A DNA stretch of 64,000 nucleotides from Viola odorata (GCA_963691705.1 OY829542.1:63140427-63204426); one strand, 5' to 3'; counted from the stretch's first letter, positions 11,779-25,632 are shown. Translations and numbers: made by a program. The notes: generated by a model from the sequence alone, not told the origin.

Positions 11779-12281
11779 CAGGCCCTTTGGCGTTCCGGTT
11801 CTACACCGGAACGCCCTTTTCCAAAACCAAAAACACTTTAAAAGTGTTTGGTAATGTCAATATAAACTGGGCTTTTTGAGAAGCCCAGGTTCAAAAGCAA
11901 GCAAATGCTTGCAAACGCGCACGGGAGCAAAATGCTCCAGTCTGGGAAACGCACACCCTCTTTCTTTTCTTTTTTTTTCATTTTAATTTCATTTTTTTAC
12001 TTTATATAATAGAACAAAATAAATTAAAAACTACCACAATAAAATCTCCATTTCAAAATAAGTAATTCTAGATCCACTTTTTCTATTTTTATTAATTTTT
12101 TTAAAATGGGTTTTATACCCTTTATGGTAATTTTACATTTCAACCATAGTTTTAACCGCATTTTTTATCAAACACCATAAAACAACTTCTCGTTTCCCAC
12201 CGCACTTTTCCAGAAGTACTTTCCACACAACACTTTTCCAGAATCACTTTTCCAACTAGAACCGGAACGCCAAACACGCCC
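11779..12281. repeat. Harbinger-type MITE (tandem pair, left)
   Basis: Terminal repeats built on TTTGGCGTTCCGGTT (left) and ACCGGAACGCCAAACACGCCC (right, positions 12261-12281), flanked by TAA at 11776-11778 and 12282-12284. The inner right half shares long blocks with the elements at 12285 and 32435, such as ATTAAAAACTACCACAATA and TATGGTAATTTTAC. It is non-coding. Confidence 0.8.
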
Positions 12282-12284
12282 TAA

Positions 12285-12764
12285 GTAGCCGTTTGGCTGT
12301 TTGGTTATATTTGGGAAATGACTTTCCCAAGTAGAAAATCGGAGGAGTAGGTGTTACCTACTCCAACTGGGCTTTTTGAATTGGCTTTGCCTCCCACTGG
12401 AGCATTTTGCTCCAGTGGCCAACGAGAAGTCCTTTTGGACTTGGACTTCTCTCTTTCCTATTTTTTTTTTTTTTTTTTTTTTAATTTTTTTACTTTATAT
12501 AACCAACAAAATAAATTAAAAACTACCACAATAAAATCTCTACCTCAAGATAAATAATTTTACATCCACTTTTCCTATTTTTATTAATTTTTTAAAAATG
12601 GATTTTATACCTTTTATGGTCATTTTACATCCAAACTATAGTTTTGAAAAACTATTTTACCAAACACCTCAAGTATCTAACTTTTCCATTTACCAGAAGT
12701 CATTTTCCCACAAAACATTTCCCACATAATTTTTGCAATTAGAACCGAAACGCCAAACAGACCC
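12285..12764. repeat. Harbinger-type MITE (tandem pair, right)
   Basis: Starts directly after the TAA that ends the previous element (GTAGCCGTTTGGC) and ends CGCCAAACAGACCC, followed by TAA at 12765-12767. Same family as the neighbour, but with a diverged left half. The frame at 12351-12557 runs through a T-tract and is not a gene. Confidence 0.78.
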
Positions 12765-13719
12765 TAAATCACTTTGCCTACAACAATTCGACTATATTTT
12801 AAACTTATTGGTCTGAAACTACTTGTATTTGCATTGAATTAGTCCACTATAAAGCATAACACTCATGGTAAATAATAACTTTATATTTTTTATAAATTGA
12901 AAAATAGAAAAAATAACAATTTTATATATAAAAATAAAATCATATCCAAGAAAATTATATTGGAAGAATTACCTTAAATTGGAGGTCTGTTAGAACTCAA
13001 TTATAATTAATTTCAAATGAGATCTTTATTTTCTTTCCCCTTTTATAAGTTTTATTTATTTCCTTTTTGCCCTGCCCTCTCTCTTTTTATTCCCTTTCCT
13101 CCTTTTTAGTAAGCGGTGATTTTGCAATTAGCGTTAATTGTGGCAAGAAATTAGAGGGGAAAGAAAGAAAAGGGTCGGAAAAGTAGCGATTAATTTAAAG
13201 AGCAATAATATAAGTGATCTTCTTTCAACATTGGTTATAATTAAATGGTACTAATAAATTTATCTATCTTTACACATTATTTTAAATTTAAATTTAAAAA
13301 ATAAAAAAAAATCATATTTTTTAAAAGTCTGACACTGCAAGATCGAGATTAATCAATATTAAACCCAAGAAACATAGAACATAAAGAAGAAAAAAGAGAT
13401 CTTGTTCCACGTGAAAGGGCGCCCAAGCATGGGATAACTTTGTGATGGGTTGGGTGCCCAAAATGTTGGATTGTGCCACTTTAGGTTAAATAATATAGTC
13501 ATAATTTAATTAAGTACTCTAATAGTTTATTTAATTTATTGATTCTTTTATTTCTTCTCTAGTGACCGTTTTTATCGTTAGTTGCCGTTAATGTGTGGTC
13601 TAACTTTTTAGTCTTAGCAGGGTATTATAAAAAGTTTATCCCCTTGTGGGCTCTAGTATATTCATGAACCATCATGATTCCGTATCATTAAATGTAATTT
13701 CAGTGTTGTTAATTTACTA

Positions 13720-13953
13720 CTCCAAACGTAGAAAATTAAAAATTTTAATTTTTGATCTTATTTTATTTCACATTGTTTCATTTTTTTCCTTCATAATTTC
13801 TACTCAAATTACCACATCATCATCAAATTAGGTTGATGTATAAAAAAAAATTATCATTTGCACAAAATATATACCTCGAAATCGATAAAATAACAAATAT
13901 TATGAATAGTAAAAGTCCGTAGAAAAACGGCAGTTATTAAAGAAGAGAGAGAA
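13720..13953 (+). repeat. Stowaway MITE, family A copy 2, degraded
   Basis: Interior blocks match copy 1 (GATCTTATTTTATTTCACATTG, ACCACATCATCATCAAATTA). The ends are eroded (left CTCCAAACG, right GAGAGAGAA), with TA on both sides. Same orientation as the copy at 10705. Confidence 0.7.
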
Positions 13954-13959
13954 TAATAC

Positions 13960-16760
13960 TTTTATGTAACTTTTGTATTTAAATATACACATATCACTCT
14001 ATTAGTGAAAATATATATAATTTTTCAGTAATTTATTATAAATATCCACTAATTTATTTCTAGTTATCTTATATTTAAAAAATTACTGGCCTAGATTTTC
14101 TAAATTTTATATAATTTTTGAAATTTTAGTATTTCTTTTAGTTAACGTGTAATATAAATATAAGCCTTAAAAAGGTACCGACACATCATCAAAGTTGGAT
14201 GCTTAAATTATGTTGAAATTCATTATTTGTGTTGTGTATCACTAAATTCAAGTAAAAAAATTAATTTTTACGTGAAAACTTTTGACTCAATAGTCAATAA
14301 AAATATAAAAACACAAATCATCTAGTATTAATTGTTTAGGAATTTCCCAAAAGATAAGATATTGGGAAGTAAAGTAAAAGTCGGCCAAAAAATGTTCAAA
14401 GAGACACGATGACACTGAGGTTTCTTTCTTGTCCCATATGGCCATATTCAAAATGGTCCACGTCACGTCACAATAAAGAAAGATTGATTCTCGAACAAAT
14501 TCTGATTTATATTATAACTGATTTGATGATTAAAATTAATTTTGGTAGAATTTTTAAATTTGATTTTTGATAAGTTATTTTGATTTTTAAATTAAATTTT
14601 AAAAAAACATAAACTATTAAAAAGTTATCCGGAACTTGCCATTAATCTCTTTTTTATTAAACCATTTTACGTCTACTAATTATTTGTTTAATTAGCTTTT
14701 TGTATTTGTAATATTTTTTTTTTATTAATGTCGTTTTGATAGAAAACAAGGGTGACAGGCAATATTATTATCACATCAGCACATAAAGTTGTAGCCCACA
14801 CAGATCGATTTAGTTGACTTTCCATTGTCTCGTATCCATCTCTTCTTCGTCGGGCTCGAAAGAGAAGCATGGGTGAGCATGACTGAGTATGAATTGCAGA
14901 GAGTGCTAAGATGTTATTTGACAATTTGGAATTCATCACATGAACATGCACGTGAGAGTAGTGAGGCTCGGAAATCCATAAATGGTCAAGACAAGTGAAG
15001 AGAAGAAGCACGCACACCATCGCAGTTACAGTGTTGCTAAATAATTAATACTAACAATTTTGTGATCACTACACTTAATTAAGTATTAATTAGTTAGCTA
15101 GCTAGGTAGCTAGGTTCGCATGTAAGAATTGCTAACTTGTGGGTTTTTTTTAACTCGTGTATATTTCGTTCAAATATTATCGGTTTTTTAAAAATGAACA
15201 ATTCTCTCAGTATGGTTCTCTTCGTAATTTTTAAGCTCAAAACCTTTATGAAGGGTGAACAAGTCCCTTACCGACCATTTAACCACAACAAATGTTAAAT
15301 TGCTTGGTTGGTTTATGTTGGAGTGTGTGAACTAAAGTTTCACCCGTCATAAAGATAAGAAAATAAAAGTAAATATAAAAGAAATTGATCTTTTAATGAA
15401 ATGAAATTTTTTGAAAAAATTGTAAGAGTTTAAACCCAAAACGAATATTATCATTCCATAAAGAGATATCAGGTGACTTTTATTTTTCTAAGAGTTTTCA
15501 TCCACTTGAATAGTGGTGAAATCAACCTAAAAGGACATGACCTCGGGTAATGGCTTTATTAGTTAGTCAATCCAATTAGACACGTCTAGATGAAACACTT
15601 GAATTTTTTTATAATTTTTCATATCATTAGGGAGTGATAAATGTTAGAATGCGTATAAAGTCTAGCACATCCTACCTCCATTCCATATTATGTCTTTTTC
15701 TATCTAGCCGCTAAACTAAAAAAGTAATTTAGATGTTATATTTTGATATGTCTACCCTTATAATTTTTAAAAAAAATCGTATTTAATTATCATAAAATTG
15801 TTAATTAAATTCATATTAAGGGGTAATTGAGTAAAATTACATTAAAATTTATCTAAAAAATAGAAAAAAACGACGAATTATTTGAATAAGAAAAAAATGT
15901 CTAAAACGACAAGTAATATAAAAGGTAAGGATTACTTATCAGTATCTGAAACATTTTCTTTTGCTTTCTTTCTTTTGAAAGAAGATGACAAATAACTTTA
16001 AAATTTAAACATGACTGACATTGTAGCATTATTAGGTATTTTTTTATGGGCCCAACACCTAAAAATGTATAGAATGAATGGCGCAAAAACTGCAATGGAG
16101 TTGTATGGAGAGAGAAATGGAAATGTTGGACCGGCCCAATCTTGTTTCTCGAGCTAGCAAAGGTATGTGTAGGCTATGCTAGAGTGTGCCTTTTAACATC
16201 CAGCGGGCTGCAGAAAAAGATTTGCAGCTTACTTAGACTTTGATGGATCCTTTTTCCTAGACCGATCTTTAAAGGTGTATATATCTTGGACCGGCCCAAA
16301 TTTCAATGTCGGCCCAAACTAACCTAGAAAAAAAAACGTTTAAAAACTCATTTGAATTAATGTGCCGAATTTTAGCTAAAAGTAAGTTCACTCGATAGGA
16401 GTCATGAGCTAATTTGAGAGGGAAAAAATTCTGTCTGTAGACATGTAATGGAATATAGAAACCGTAAAAAATAAATTTAATTTATCATTAATTATAATGA
16501 TTGTAAATAATTGTAAAAGATTCGATTTATAAAAAAATGGGTAGGTTTAAAACAAGACGAAAACTAGATTTTTTTTTTTGAAAATCAAGACGAAGACTAG
16601 ATGAAAAAAACAAGTAAAGTAACAAAGGGGGTTTTGATTTGAGATTTAAAACTAATTAAATTAATAAAAAAACAGAAAAGAATGAGATAAAACAGAAATA
16701 AACAAGTTCCTAGCAAATGTCAACTTCCAATTATGATTCATAAACTTTAATTATTTATTC
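13960..16760. other. AT-rich intergenic DNA
   Basis: No supported gene. A 110-codon frame at 14688-15020 (-) starts with a signal-peptide-like MVCVLLLFTCL but shows no family motif. The rest is A/T-rich with short inverted and direct repeats. Confidence 0.5.
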
Positions 16761-16766
16761 AACAAC

Positions 16767-17578
16767 CTGTTTGGTTACCCGTAATGGATCATAAATAATG
16801 ACAATAGAGATAGGGAATGAAAATAAGTAGGAATGAGAATGAAAGAGTATGCCCATTAAAATGTTTGGTATCCTACCACTAAGAATGAGAATCAAAAGTT
16901 AAATGACCATTACTTTTGTTTGATATGAATGGTAAGAAATGAGAATAAACATGTAAATTTCTATTTTACCTTTATTTTTATGTAGTCGTTATTAAATATA
17001 TTAATTAATAAAATTTATTGATTATATATAAATTTATTGAATAAAATATAAAAATTAAATTCCACATAAAATGTCAATAAATATTGTTTAACAATCATTA
17101 AGTATTTTATTTAATAATTAATTATAAATTAAGAAAAAAATTCAATAATAAAATTTATCGGGAAAAAATCAAGAAGAAAACTTCTCATGGATCAAAGTAA
17201 TTAGTAACATTTTATAACGAAGCACCGAAAGGTTAATTGAATTATTAAAAAAATAAAAATCTAATTGAATTAAAAATAAAATAAAAGGAAGTCACGGTTC
17301 AAGTGAGGACAGTACAAGTAGCAAATAAGTGATATTTGTATAGTGGCATAAATTATAATTTTAAAAAATAAAAAAAGTATTTATAATATAAAAAAATCTA
17401 TAGGATTGCTTCTCATTCCATTCCTTGTTATATCCAGGGGGGTCTAGCCATAAAATTATGCTTTGAACCCCATTCTCATTCCTGGTCTATTTTCATTCCT
17501 TGTAACCAAACGACCGAAATACTAAGAAATGAGTCTCTATTCTCATTCCTTGTGATCCATTACGGGTAACCAAACAAA
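16767..17578. repeat. Terminal-inverted-repeat element of about 0.8 kb
   Basis: The left end has CTGTTTGGTTACCCGTAATG and the right end (17554-17577) carries its inverse complement, ending GGGTAACCAAACA. Pairing extends at least to TGATCCATTACGG. Secondary inverted blocks (AATGAGAAT against ATTCTCATTCC) lie further in. It is non-coding and AT-rich inside. The superfamily is uncertain: the CTGTTTGGTT ends suggest Harbinger or hAT, and no clean target duplication was seen. Confidence 0.72.
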
Positions 17579-17599
17579 CTGCAAGAGTTTTCATGTCTG

Positions 17600-20500
17600 A
17601 CTAATAGGGAAGCTATAGAAATCAGGTTCACTTTGACTCCCCACTCTCATCTTATATCAAATTTCTTAAAGAAATCTCTCTATTAAGAACCCTAATCGCC
17701 TATCAACCCTAAGGTTCACTTATAAGATTTAACTAGTTGATTGATAAAATCAGAGAGAGACTTACCTTGACCAAGGGAACGATTCACTTCCCCATTTAAA
17801 CCAAATTGTTCTTTCTCTTTAGTCTCAAAGAACAAATCCTATGCTGATTTCGAACTAGTTGTTTACTGTATCATTTTAACCACGTAGACTCGAAGTTATA
17901 GGGAATAACATTATTCATTCAGGTTAAAAATCTAAATTGATCAAACCTAAATCTAACATGAACAATATTTACAATAAATCAAAGAAAGAAGAAACATAAG
18001 TGCAGAAAATATAAAGAACATTTAGATTTCACAAATGAAATGAATCATAACATTCAATTGCCTTTACTAGAAATAAAGAAGTTTAGCTAAAAGCGAAGGA
18101 CATAATTAAAATCAATGAAGATGAAATTGTCTTTCTCATGAGAGGAGAGAAAAATAAAGTTTTAAAATTAAAAACTAATAATATTCGAGATTCATTAGTC
18201 TAAAAGATTAAAAGATGGATAGATGGATCCTAAATGATAAAACAACCAAAGTTTAAGAAGTAAAACTTTTCCTTACTTATCTCTAAAGATGAAATCCTAA
18301 ATGATAAAACTTGAAATTGTATGTTACCCTCTTGAGTTTTTTCATTTTGAAAATACAAGAGAGAATGTTTTCTAGGGTTTCAAAAATCTCTTTTACATGC
18401 TCTTCTTTCAATTCATGTCTCAAGCTCACTCGCGGCCCATTGGTTCAGATTTTCCACCTTGGCTAAGGGTTGAGACTGCTGTTTACTCTTCTTTTGGTCA
18501 AGAGAAGATGTCTGGTTTCTTCAGATTTGGTCTTGACCATCATTTGATCCTTTTTGCTATCTTTTTTGGGCTAATTTGCTTTTTTTTTTTACAATCATCT
18601 TCTTTGCCTCGTTTATATAAAAAAGAGAGAAATATACTCAAATTAGTAGTATCACCATCTCAAATGCAATAAAAATATATGGTAAATATATATAAAATAA
18701 GCAATCAATCAACATGCTTCCCTCAACTATCCCATTGAAAACTTAAAAGATGTCGAATAGCTTTCACTAACATTTGTAGATCTGAGGAACCAGATTATCA
18801 CAAGATATCACTTGGTTTGCTCTTTTATGGTCTAGTTAAAGGATGTCTTTGAGTCACCCTTAGACTAAACTTATTTAAGACTCAAATAAATAGTAGTAGT
18901 ATTTTTATTATATTATTCAAAAGACTCGATGTATAGTGTGTCTGGAAGTGAATAATAATATCGTTAACCAATGAAGAGAGAAAGGTATATTGATACCATA
19001 AGAAGAAGCAAGAGGTGGACACGAGATTAATTTAAGCAAATGGGTTAAGGTGGAGACATTCCATCTACGATTTTGTAACCTAACCAACCATGCTTTTAAT
19101 GGCAATGTCCAAACATTTTCTCACTAGCTAATTTGCACTTGAAAAATCCAACTCGGTAGGCCCAAACGCCACTCCAATTTTCCATTGCTCCTCCTTAAAG
19201 CTATAAGTATCATCATCATTTCCAATCTTTTCAAATATATTTCTCCCTTCCTCAAATGTCATTTTTAAAACTCATTTTGTATATTAGTTTCAAAGTTTTA
19301 GCTTGCGATCCATTGAAGCAAACGTCACTTTTTTTACTATCCTTACATCAATATGGTGGGAATACACACATCAATCAATAGGACATCACTCACTTTCGCA
19401 CTCTAGTAGTATATGTTTAGGTATGCATATGATTTTTTTAATATTATTTTTAAACTTCAATTTTATCTCGCATGTATTTGTCTTCTTCATTAAATCATTT
19501 ACAAACGAAACCATCTGATTTACTCCAAAACGCTTACAATTTTTTTTATTTTAATCATGATGTTAATTTTTAGTAGTTTTTCGTTAACTTTAGTGGTTTT
19601 TTGTTCAGAAATGAAAACATAAAAAAATGTATTTCCTCGCTAAAATGAAGAACCAAAAATCCTCATTATTATTTTAAATGAATAATGATAATTAAACTTA
19701 AAAAACATTATTTCATTATTATTTTTCTGAAAAAACTAACACCATAATTAAATTGAAAAAATAGAATATATCTGGAACTATATTGAATACATTCATATCT
19801 TAAAAAGTTAATAAAAAACATAAAATACCAGAGTTTTATTTCACCCCGTAATTTTATATTTACGGAATGAAATTGAAGTTTCCCTTTTTCTTTTCTATCA
19901 TACGTATGAAAATGTTTAAAACACGATCACATGGCCATATACAATAGAATACCGAATTTTATATCAGTTGTAACTTTTAACTAATCGCGGCTCGAGAAAA
20001 TGACATTGTTTGGACAGCAGGATTGTGTCCATTGTGTCGGTAGTATGCATAGTGATAGTCACGTTTCATGTATATTGTATGCATTTCTGCTTCTAATACA
20101 GTATTTTTTACGGCATAATACTTTGTATCACATCCCATAACGTTAAATTCAAGGTTTTAAAATCTGGAGTGGGAGATTGAATTGGTAGGACAAAATATTT
20201 AAAGTTTAAAGGGATTCAATCTAATTAATAATATTAAATATTTTATATGTATTTAAATGCATTTTTCTTTAAAAAATGTGATCTTTTAATTAATCTACTA
20301 AGAAAATATTAATTTTTAAAGTTGATAACTAAAACAAAATATCAATTTGACATTTCATAAACATATTGACACAATGTATAACCTCATAAACAAGAAAAAA
20401 CTATGGATAAATAGTTTTAATTCAAAATAAATAAGAAAATATGAAAAAATAAAACTTCGGATCCAACTTTGTCTAATCCAAAGGTTGATGTTTGCTTAAT

Positions 20501-22050
20501 CATGTCAAGAATGTGTCCTCAAAATTTGAGATTGATTCAACGATGGATCTAAAGTTATTTTTATTTGAAGTTTGAAGTAAAGAAAAAAAAGAAAAACTAT
20601 AAATTTGTCAAGTTCTTACCATAAATTTGTTAAAATTTACATGCATCAGGAACTAAGAATGTCATTGAAAACTAAACAGGAGAACTCAATGCATCACAAA
20701 TATAAGTAAAGAACATAATATGTCAAATATGTTAAAATAGAAGGACAAAAAGTGTAATTTAACCCATTTCAAAACCTGTTTTTATAGGTAAAACTTCTAA
20801 CTTAGTCGAAATGATTAAAAAGATAATTATATATTTAGATAAAAGTATATTATTCAATGATAAATTGGTTTGTGTGGCTAGGAGTGTGCATTGAAATATC
20901 ATACTAAAATTACTGACCAATCGAACCGTTGTTTGCTCTAGGGGTGTTCGCGGGTAGAGTGTACCATATTTTTTTTTATATGTTATTTTAGTTCACACAC
21001 CTCAACATTAACTAAAGTTATTAGAACTAAATCAGATATCGAACCGCTCGAGCTTTAGGGTTAATGATTCAACGATTCAACGAAGTTTGACTAGATAATT
21101 AATGGTTTAATAGAATATAAATATACATATTTACATTATAAAACGCAAAAAATAATTAAAATTTTGAAAAAAGTGTAAAATTTTCATGGGTTGAATCGGT
21201 TCAACTGTTCAGGTCAATCAGTTCGATTCAGTTTGCTCAGTTCAATCAGTTTCTCTCATTCAACTTTTTTTTATAAAATTTCAGACCGAACCTACCAAAG
21301 ATCTGGTTCATGAGTTTACCGGCCGATCCATTTCTTAAAACTATGCCCTTAACAATATACTATGTTTTTCTTTCAAATTACAAGAAAGTAATAACATGAA
21401 CATACTTCTCAATTGCATAAGCTGTCTTCATAGGTACTACAAATCAACTAGCAATTGGATCATTTCATTTGATGACGTTAACCTCTATAGACGATGTCTC
21501 AAAAGTCAAAACAGTAAACAGTAGCAATGGGCCAATGGCACATATTATTAGTTCTTGATAATAAAGCAAAGACAAAAAAAAAAAGCAAAACTAGTTAAGT
21601 AGTGTATTAGACCGAACATGTTTTCTTTTTCTTTTTTTGGAGGACTAGACCGAACATTACTGTATCACTATAAAATCATTACAAGTCTTTTTCTCACTTT
21701 GTCTTTTTATTTCCTTTTTTTCATGAGAAACTCGAGTAGTATATTGAATTCCGTAATTTTTATATAGTTACGGAATATATAAGAAAAATTATAAAATGGA
21801 AGAAGAATTTTGTAATTTATTAATACTTCGTAACTTTTCTTATATATTACGTAATTTTTAGCTTCAATTCCATAATTTTTATAAAGTTACGAAATATGCA
21901 AAAAAAAAAAAAAAAAAAAAATTACTTAATGATTTTATTACTTTATAACTCTATTTTATTACATACTATAAGAAACCGTGAAATTTTGTAGTGCACCCCG
22001 TGAGGCCTTAATTTTTCAATTTATTAATCACGTGATAAAAATAAATAAAT
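17600..22050. other. Intergenic DNA with unassigned repeat debris
   Basis: No credible gene. About 17600-18700 has mixed composition that could be an old retroelement. About 20935-21340 holds repeated GGTTCAA/TTCGATTC words of the kind found in diverged hAT or Mutator-like elements. A poly-A run is at 21901-21920. The 91-codon frame at 18397-18672 has no recognisable domain. Confidence 0.45.
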
Positions 22051-22054
22051 ACTA

Positions 22055-23184
22055 CTCCCTCTGGGGTGTTACAATCGTCGTTCTATGCCCCAAAAGTAGT
22101 CCCCAACAAATGTCGTTCTCGGATCCCCAGGCTGGAGAAGACGAGGGTGCCCCTGCCTGCCTACGCTGGTGACGACGACGACGGCTTGGCTTGGCTTCGT
22201 TCCCTCTTTTTGTGTTTGAATCTGAAATTTGCGGGGGAACGAAAGCTTTTCCTTTTTCAATTTTCATTTTCCCTCTCTCTTGTGTTTGAATCCGAAAATT
22301 GCATGGGAATGGAAGCTTTTCCTTTTTCAATTTCTCTCTCCACGGGTTTCAATTTCTGGAGGGTGCTGGTTTAATTTTGGTGTTGGAATTGGAATTGGAA
22401 TTGGTTTGGTTTTGGTGTTAGAATTTCTGGAGGGTGCTGATTTGGTTGGGTTTGTGTGGAGGAGAGAAGGAAGAAGGTGAACAGAGGCGAGGAGGAAGAA
22501 GGTGAACAGTAAAGTTGTACCAAATTAATTATAATGACACAATGGTAAATTAGAGTTTTCTATTTATTTATTCGGTTCGAGCTAATCGGGACGAGAAATT
22601 TTGCTCAAAACTGATAAAAACTCGAACAGAAAATACCGAAATGTGAAATAAAATAGAATAAAAGAAATGATACGAAATAAAAACTTAAAAAGAACATGAG
22701 AAATAAATTAATTATTTCGGGTTTGATCCGAATTTTTTATAAAGTAAATAAAGTAAAATTTTATAAAGTAAAATTTTAAGTGCATAATCTATACTTAATG
22801 GCCTATTATAATTATTCACGCGTGTTAATTATTTATCAAATAAAAACTCGTTTGAAAATGTAAAAGTAGAAGCAACTATATATGGAATTGCATTGATACT
22901 CAAATCTGCTAGGCCAAGCCCGTGACCTAGCCAAGCTGAGTCTCCGTCTTCCATCTCCCCAAGCCATCAACTTGCATCAACCCAGCCGGTTTCAAGTTAT
23001 CAACATGCATCAACTCAGCCGGTTTCAAGCCAACAGCTCTCAGAATTGAGCCAACCATCAATTGTAAATAGCTAGGGAGACTGGGGGTAGTATGGTAAAA
23101 AAATGCCTCGTTTTCTCCCCACCAATTATTTTCTTAAGCCACGTGCCCGAGACTAAAACGATGTTTATTTTACCCCGGAGGGAG
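22055..23184 (-). mobile_element. Non-autonomous mariner-like element, 1130 bp
   Basis: The left end is CTCCCTCTGGGG and the right end is CCCCGGAGGGAG, flanked by TA at 22053-22054 and 23185-23186. The right 130 bp align with the right end of the mariner-like element at 1-1555: both have GGGGTAGTATGGT, then CCTCGTTTTCT, CCCACCAAT and CCACGTGC in the same order. No transposase remains. The interior contains a 69-bp tandem duplication (22202-22270 and 22271-22340), short GGAATT repeats near 22386, and a repeated GAAGAAGGTGAACAG. Movement would need a transposase supplied elsewhere. Confidence 0.8.
22202..22340. repeat. Two-copy 69-bp tandem repeat inside the mariner-like derivative
   Basis: Both copies run CCCTCTNT..GTGTTTGAATC, then AAGCTTTTCCTTTTTCAATT, with a few substitutions between them. 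Overlapping short frames here are by-products of the repeat. Confidence 0.75.
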
Positions 23185-23189
23185 TATTA

Positions 23190-25600
23190 AATACTAAAAT
23201 TAATAAAATATACAAAAACTTTTAAGAGAAGATTTAGAAAGAGTAAAGTGACTCATTCATCTCACTTCCTCCTTTTTATCTTTCTTACTCTTCCAGTTTT
23301 TACAAATCTAGAAACAACAAAATTTTAAATTATATGCTTCGATGCTTAATTATATAGAAAAAGATGCCATTGACAATGAGTTGATCATTCAACGATTTTA
23401 AAATATGAAATTGCGTCATAAATAGTTATAAATTTTAATTTTTTAATCTTTTTTTTACATAATTATTAAGTGTCCTTTGATCTCAAAGTTCTTGCACCAT
23501 GTATTACGTGGTGCAAGCGTCACCAAATTTATCAAAATGATTGCAGAATATATTTGAATGAGGTCTTTTCTTAAATAGTTGATATGAAAATATTATAAGT
23601 AAGTATTAAGGAAAATCGAAATTAAGAAATCTCATTTTCATGAGGTCCCCTAACTAATTATGAAGTTTCTGGTCACAATCATCTTTAGTTGATATGGAGC
23701 CGAAAATCTTGACCCCGATTAAATTAAACTTATTTATAATTAAAAATCAATTAAAACTAGTATACTATAAACATTTACTTAAGAAAATGATCGGAGGAGA
23801 AATGATATTGTTTTTGAAAGAGATTTTTTTTTGGCACCCAATATATTTTCTCACTCAACTTTCAACTTGTGCGAAATTAATTTGCATCAAACTTTCAACT
23901 CGGGTGAAATTTGCATCCAATTTTTTCTTCCTTATCAAGTAGCTACCGAGTTTTTTTCCCCTTTAGATTGTAAAATTCCTCTTCCTCCATCGTATTCCTC
24001 TTCTTCATCAAATTCAACCCATCAGATTGTAAAATTTATATCAATTTTGATAACTATTCATTATATTAATTCTACCCAAGCATGGTCACTCTTCAAAAAT
24101 TTAAGCTTGTAGGCTTCAAATGCATAGTTTCGCCTAATTTGACCCAAAATCTAAAATTCTTATATACCCCAATTTTTTTTTAAACCCAACTTCTCGATAC
24201 ATTTTTCACTAACTAAATTCGATCTACAAATAAATTCTTGGACGACAACAACATTGATTGAGGTCATGTCATTTCAGTCATAACAAACAAAAACAACGAG
24301 TAAAATTAATGAGGGAGAGATATAGTGAGGAGGAAAAGAAAGTTGATTTTTTTTTAATTCTCTGAAAAAAAGATTTTTTCGTTTATTTTGTTCGAACATG
24401 AAAAGAGTGTTTGAAAATGAAAATGGGAAACAAATAGTTATTCAGGATTTGTTTTTATATTCTTTAAAGAAATTTATGTTTTTTTTACTTTAATTTATTT
24501 AAAAAGATTAAGTGGAATTCTTAAGCAAAGTTCTTGAATTTTTTGGTTTAATTTTGTAACTTTAAAAAAAGTTCAGATGTGTTGAAAAAAATAAAATTGA
24601 AGAACTAAAATAACTGTTGAAAATTGAGCGAGAAAAAAACTGAGTAACAAAATAATTTTTTTCCGTAAAAAATACATATTAGTTAATTAATATACTTACA
24701 TTACATCCCATATCCCAAACCTCAAGCCCTGCCCCATACACCTTTAACCCCAATAAACCGCTGCACTCTAAACTCTAAACCCCATAATTAATTAACTAAT
24801 TATATGTACTTTTTGTAAGTGTTTTAGAAATTTAACCATTAACTAAATATCTCTATTGACAATTACATATTAATTAGTACATGATTAGTTAAACCCTAAA
24901 CCCCAGGTAACCATCATACCCCAAACGTATTATATTCGAGTGTTTTAGGAATATTTTATTCGATTTTTTAAAAATAAAAATGAATCAAGTTTGGAAAAAG
25001 AAACACTAACTACGTACGAATCATCAAGTAATTAAACAATATTTATGACATTAAAGGTTGCTAAAAAAGAAACAATGAGATTAAAAGGCCGGTCACTGTA
25101 TATCTAGTGAACAAAATTAGTATGAGTATAGTTGTTTGAAAACTGCATGATGAACTTATAATAATTATCTTCAAGATTACTTTTATGAGTTTTGTCCCAG
25201 ATCAAGTCGGCAGCAGTTTAAGATCTCCTTCAACAAGTTTCCATACAAACGTACAGAGATTTTTACCTTTAAATTAGATGATGGGATGAAAAAGAAAGAG
25301 CTAACTAGACTTAGTAGTAAGGCTTGAAGAAACAAACAATCTTGACATAGAAAGAAACATAAAGAAATAAAAAAGGATGTATATATATAGGCAGGTCTTT
25401 GAAACAACCGGCAAAAAGGGTACGTAATACTACAAATCTACGTAGAAAATAGTAAACACACTCGTTTTCACCCTCGATCCTCCTTGGATGAATTGTGAGA
25501 AAATAATAACTGATGAAACGTCGTTTTTAAGGTTAGATGCAAATGTGGGGTCCCCTGTAGGACCCGACCCATCCTTATTTTTTTGATATCGGCTGATTTT
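23190..25600. other. Intergenic DNA upstream of the MYB gene
   Basis: AT-rich, no supported gene. Words such as AAACCCTAAACCCC near 24890 are telomere-like but do not form an array. The promoter of the MYB gene lies in the last several hundred bases. Confidence 0.5.
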
Positions 25601-25624
25601 CCACCCGTGTGTGGTGGTGTTGCT

Positions 25625-25632
25625 TTTAAATA
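25625..25632 (+). promoter_or_regulatory. Possible TATA box of the MYB gene
   Basis: TTTAAATA about 100 bp upstream of the start codon at 25728, which would give a short leader of roughly 70 nt. Weak match; position is the main support. Confidence 0.35.

Noticed and set aside
14688..15020. 110-codon minus frame with a signal-peptide-like start (MVCVLLLFTCL)
   Set aside because: No cysteine pattern, peptide-hormone motif or family similarity recognised; it reads into AT-rich DNA, and comparable frames arise by chance.
22052..22480. Several overlapping frames around 22.1-22.5 kb
   Set aside because: All run through the tandem repeat and terminal repeat of the non-autonomous mariner-like element.
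24700..24910. AAACCCTAAACCCC-like telomere words
   Set aside because: Too few and irregular for an interstitial telomere array.
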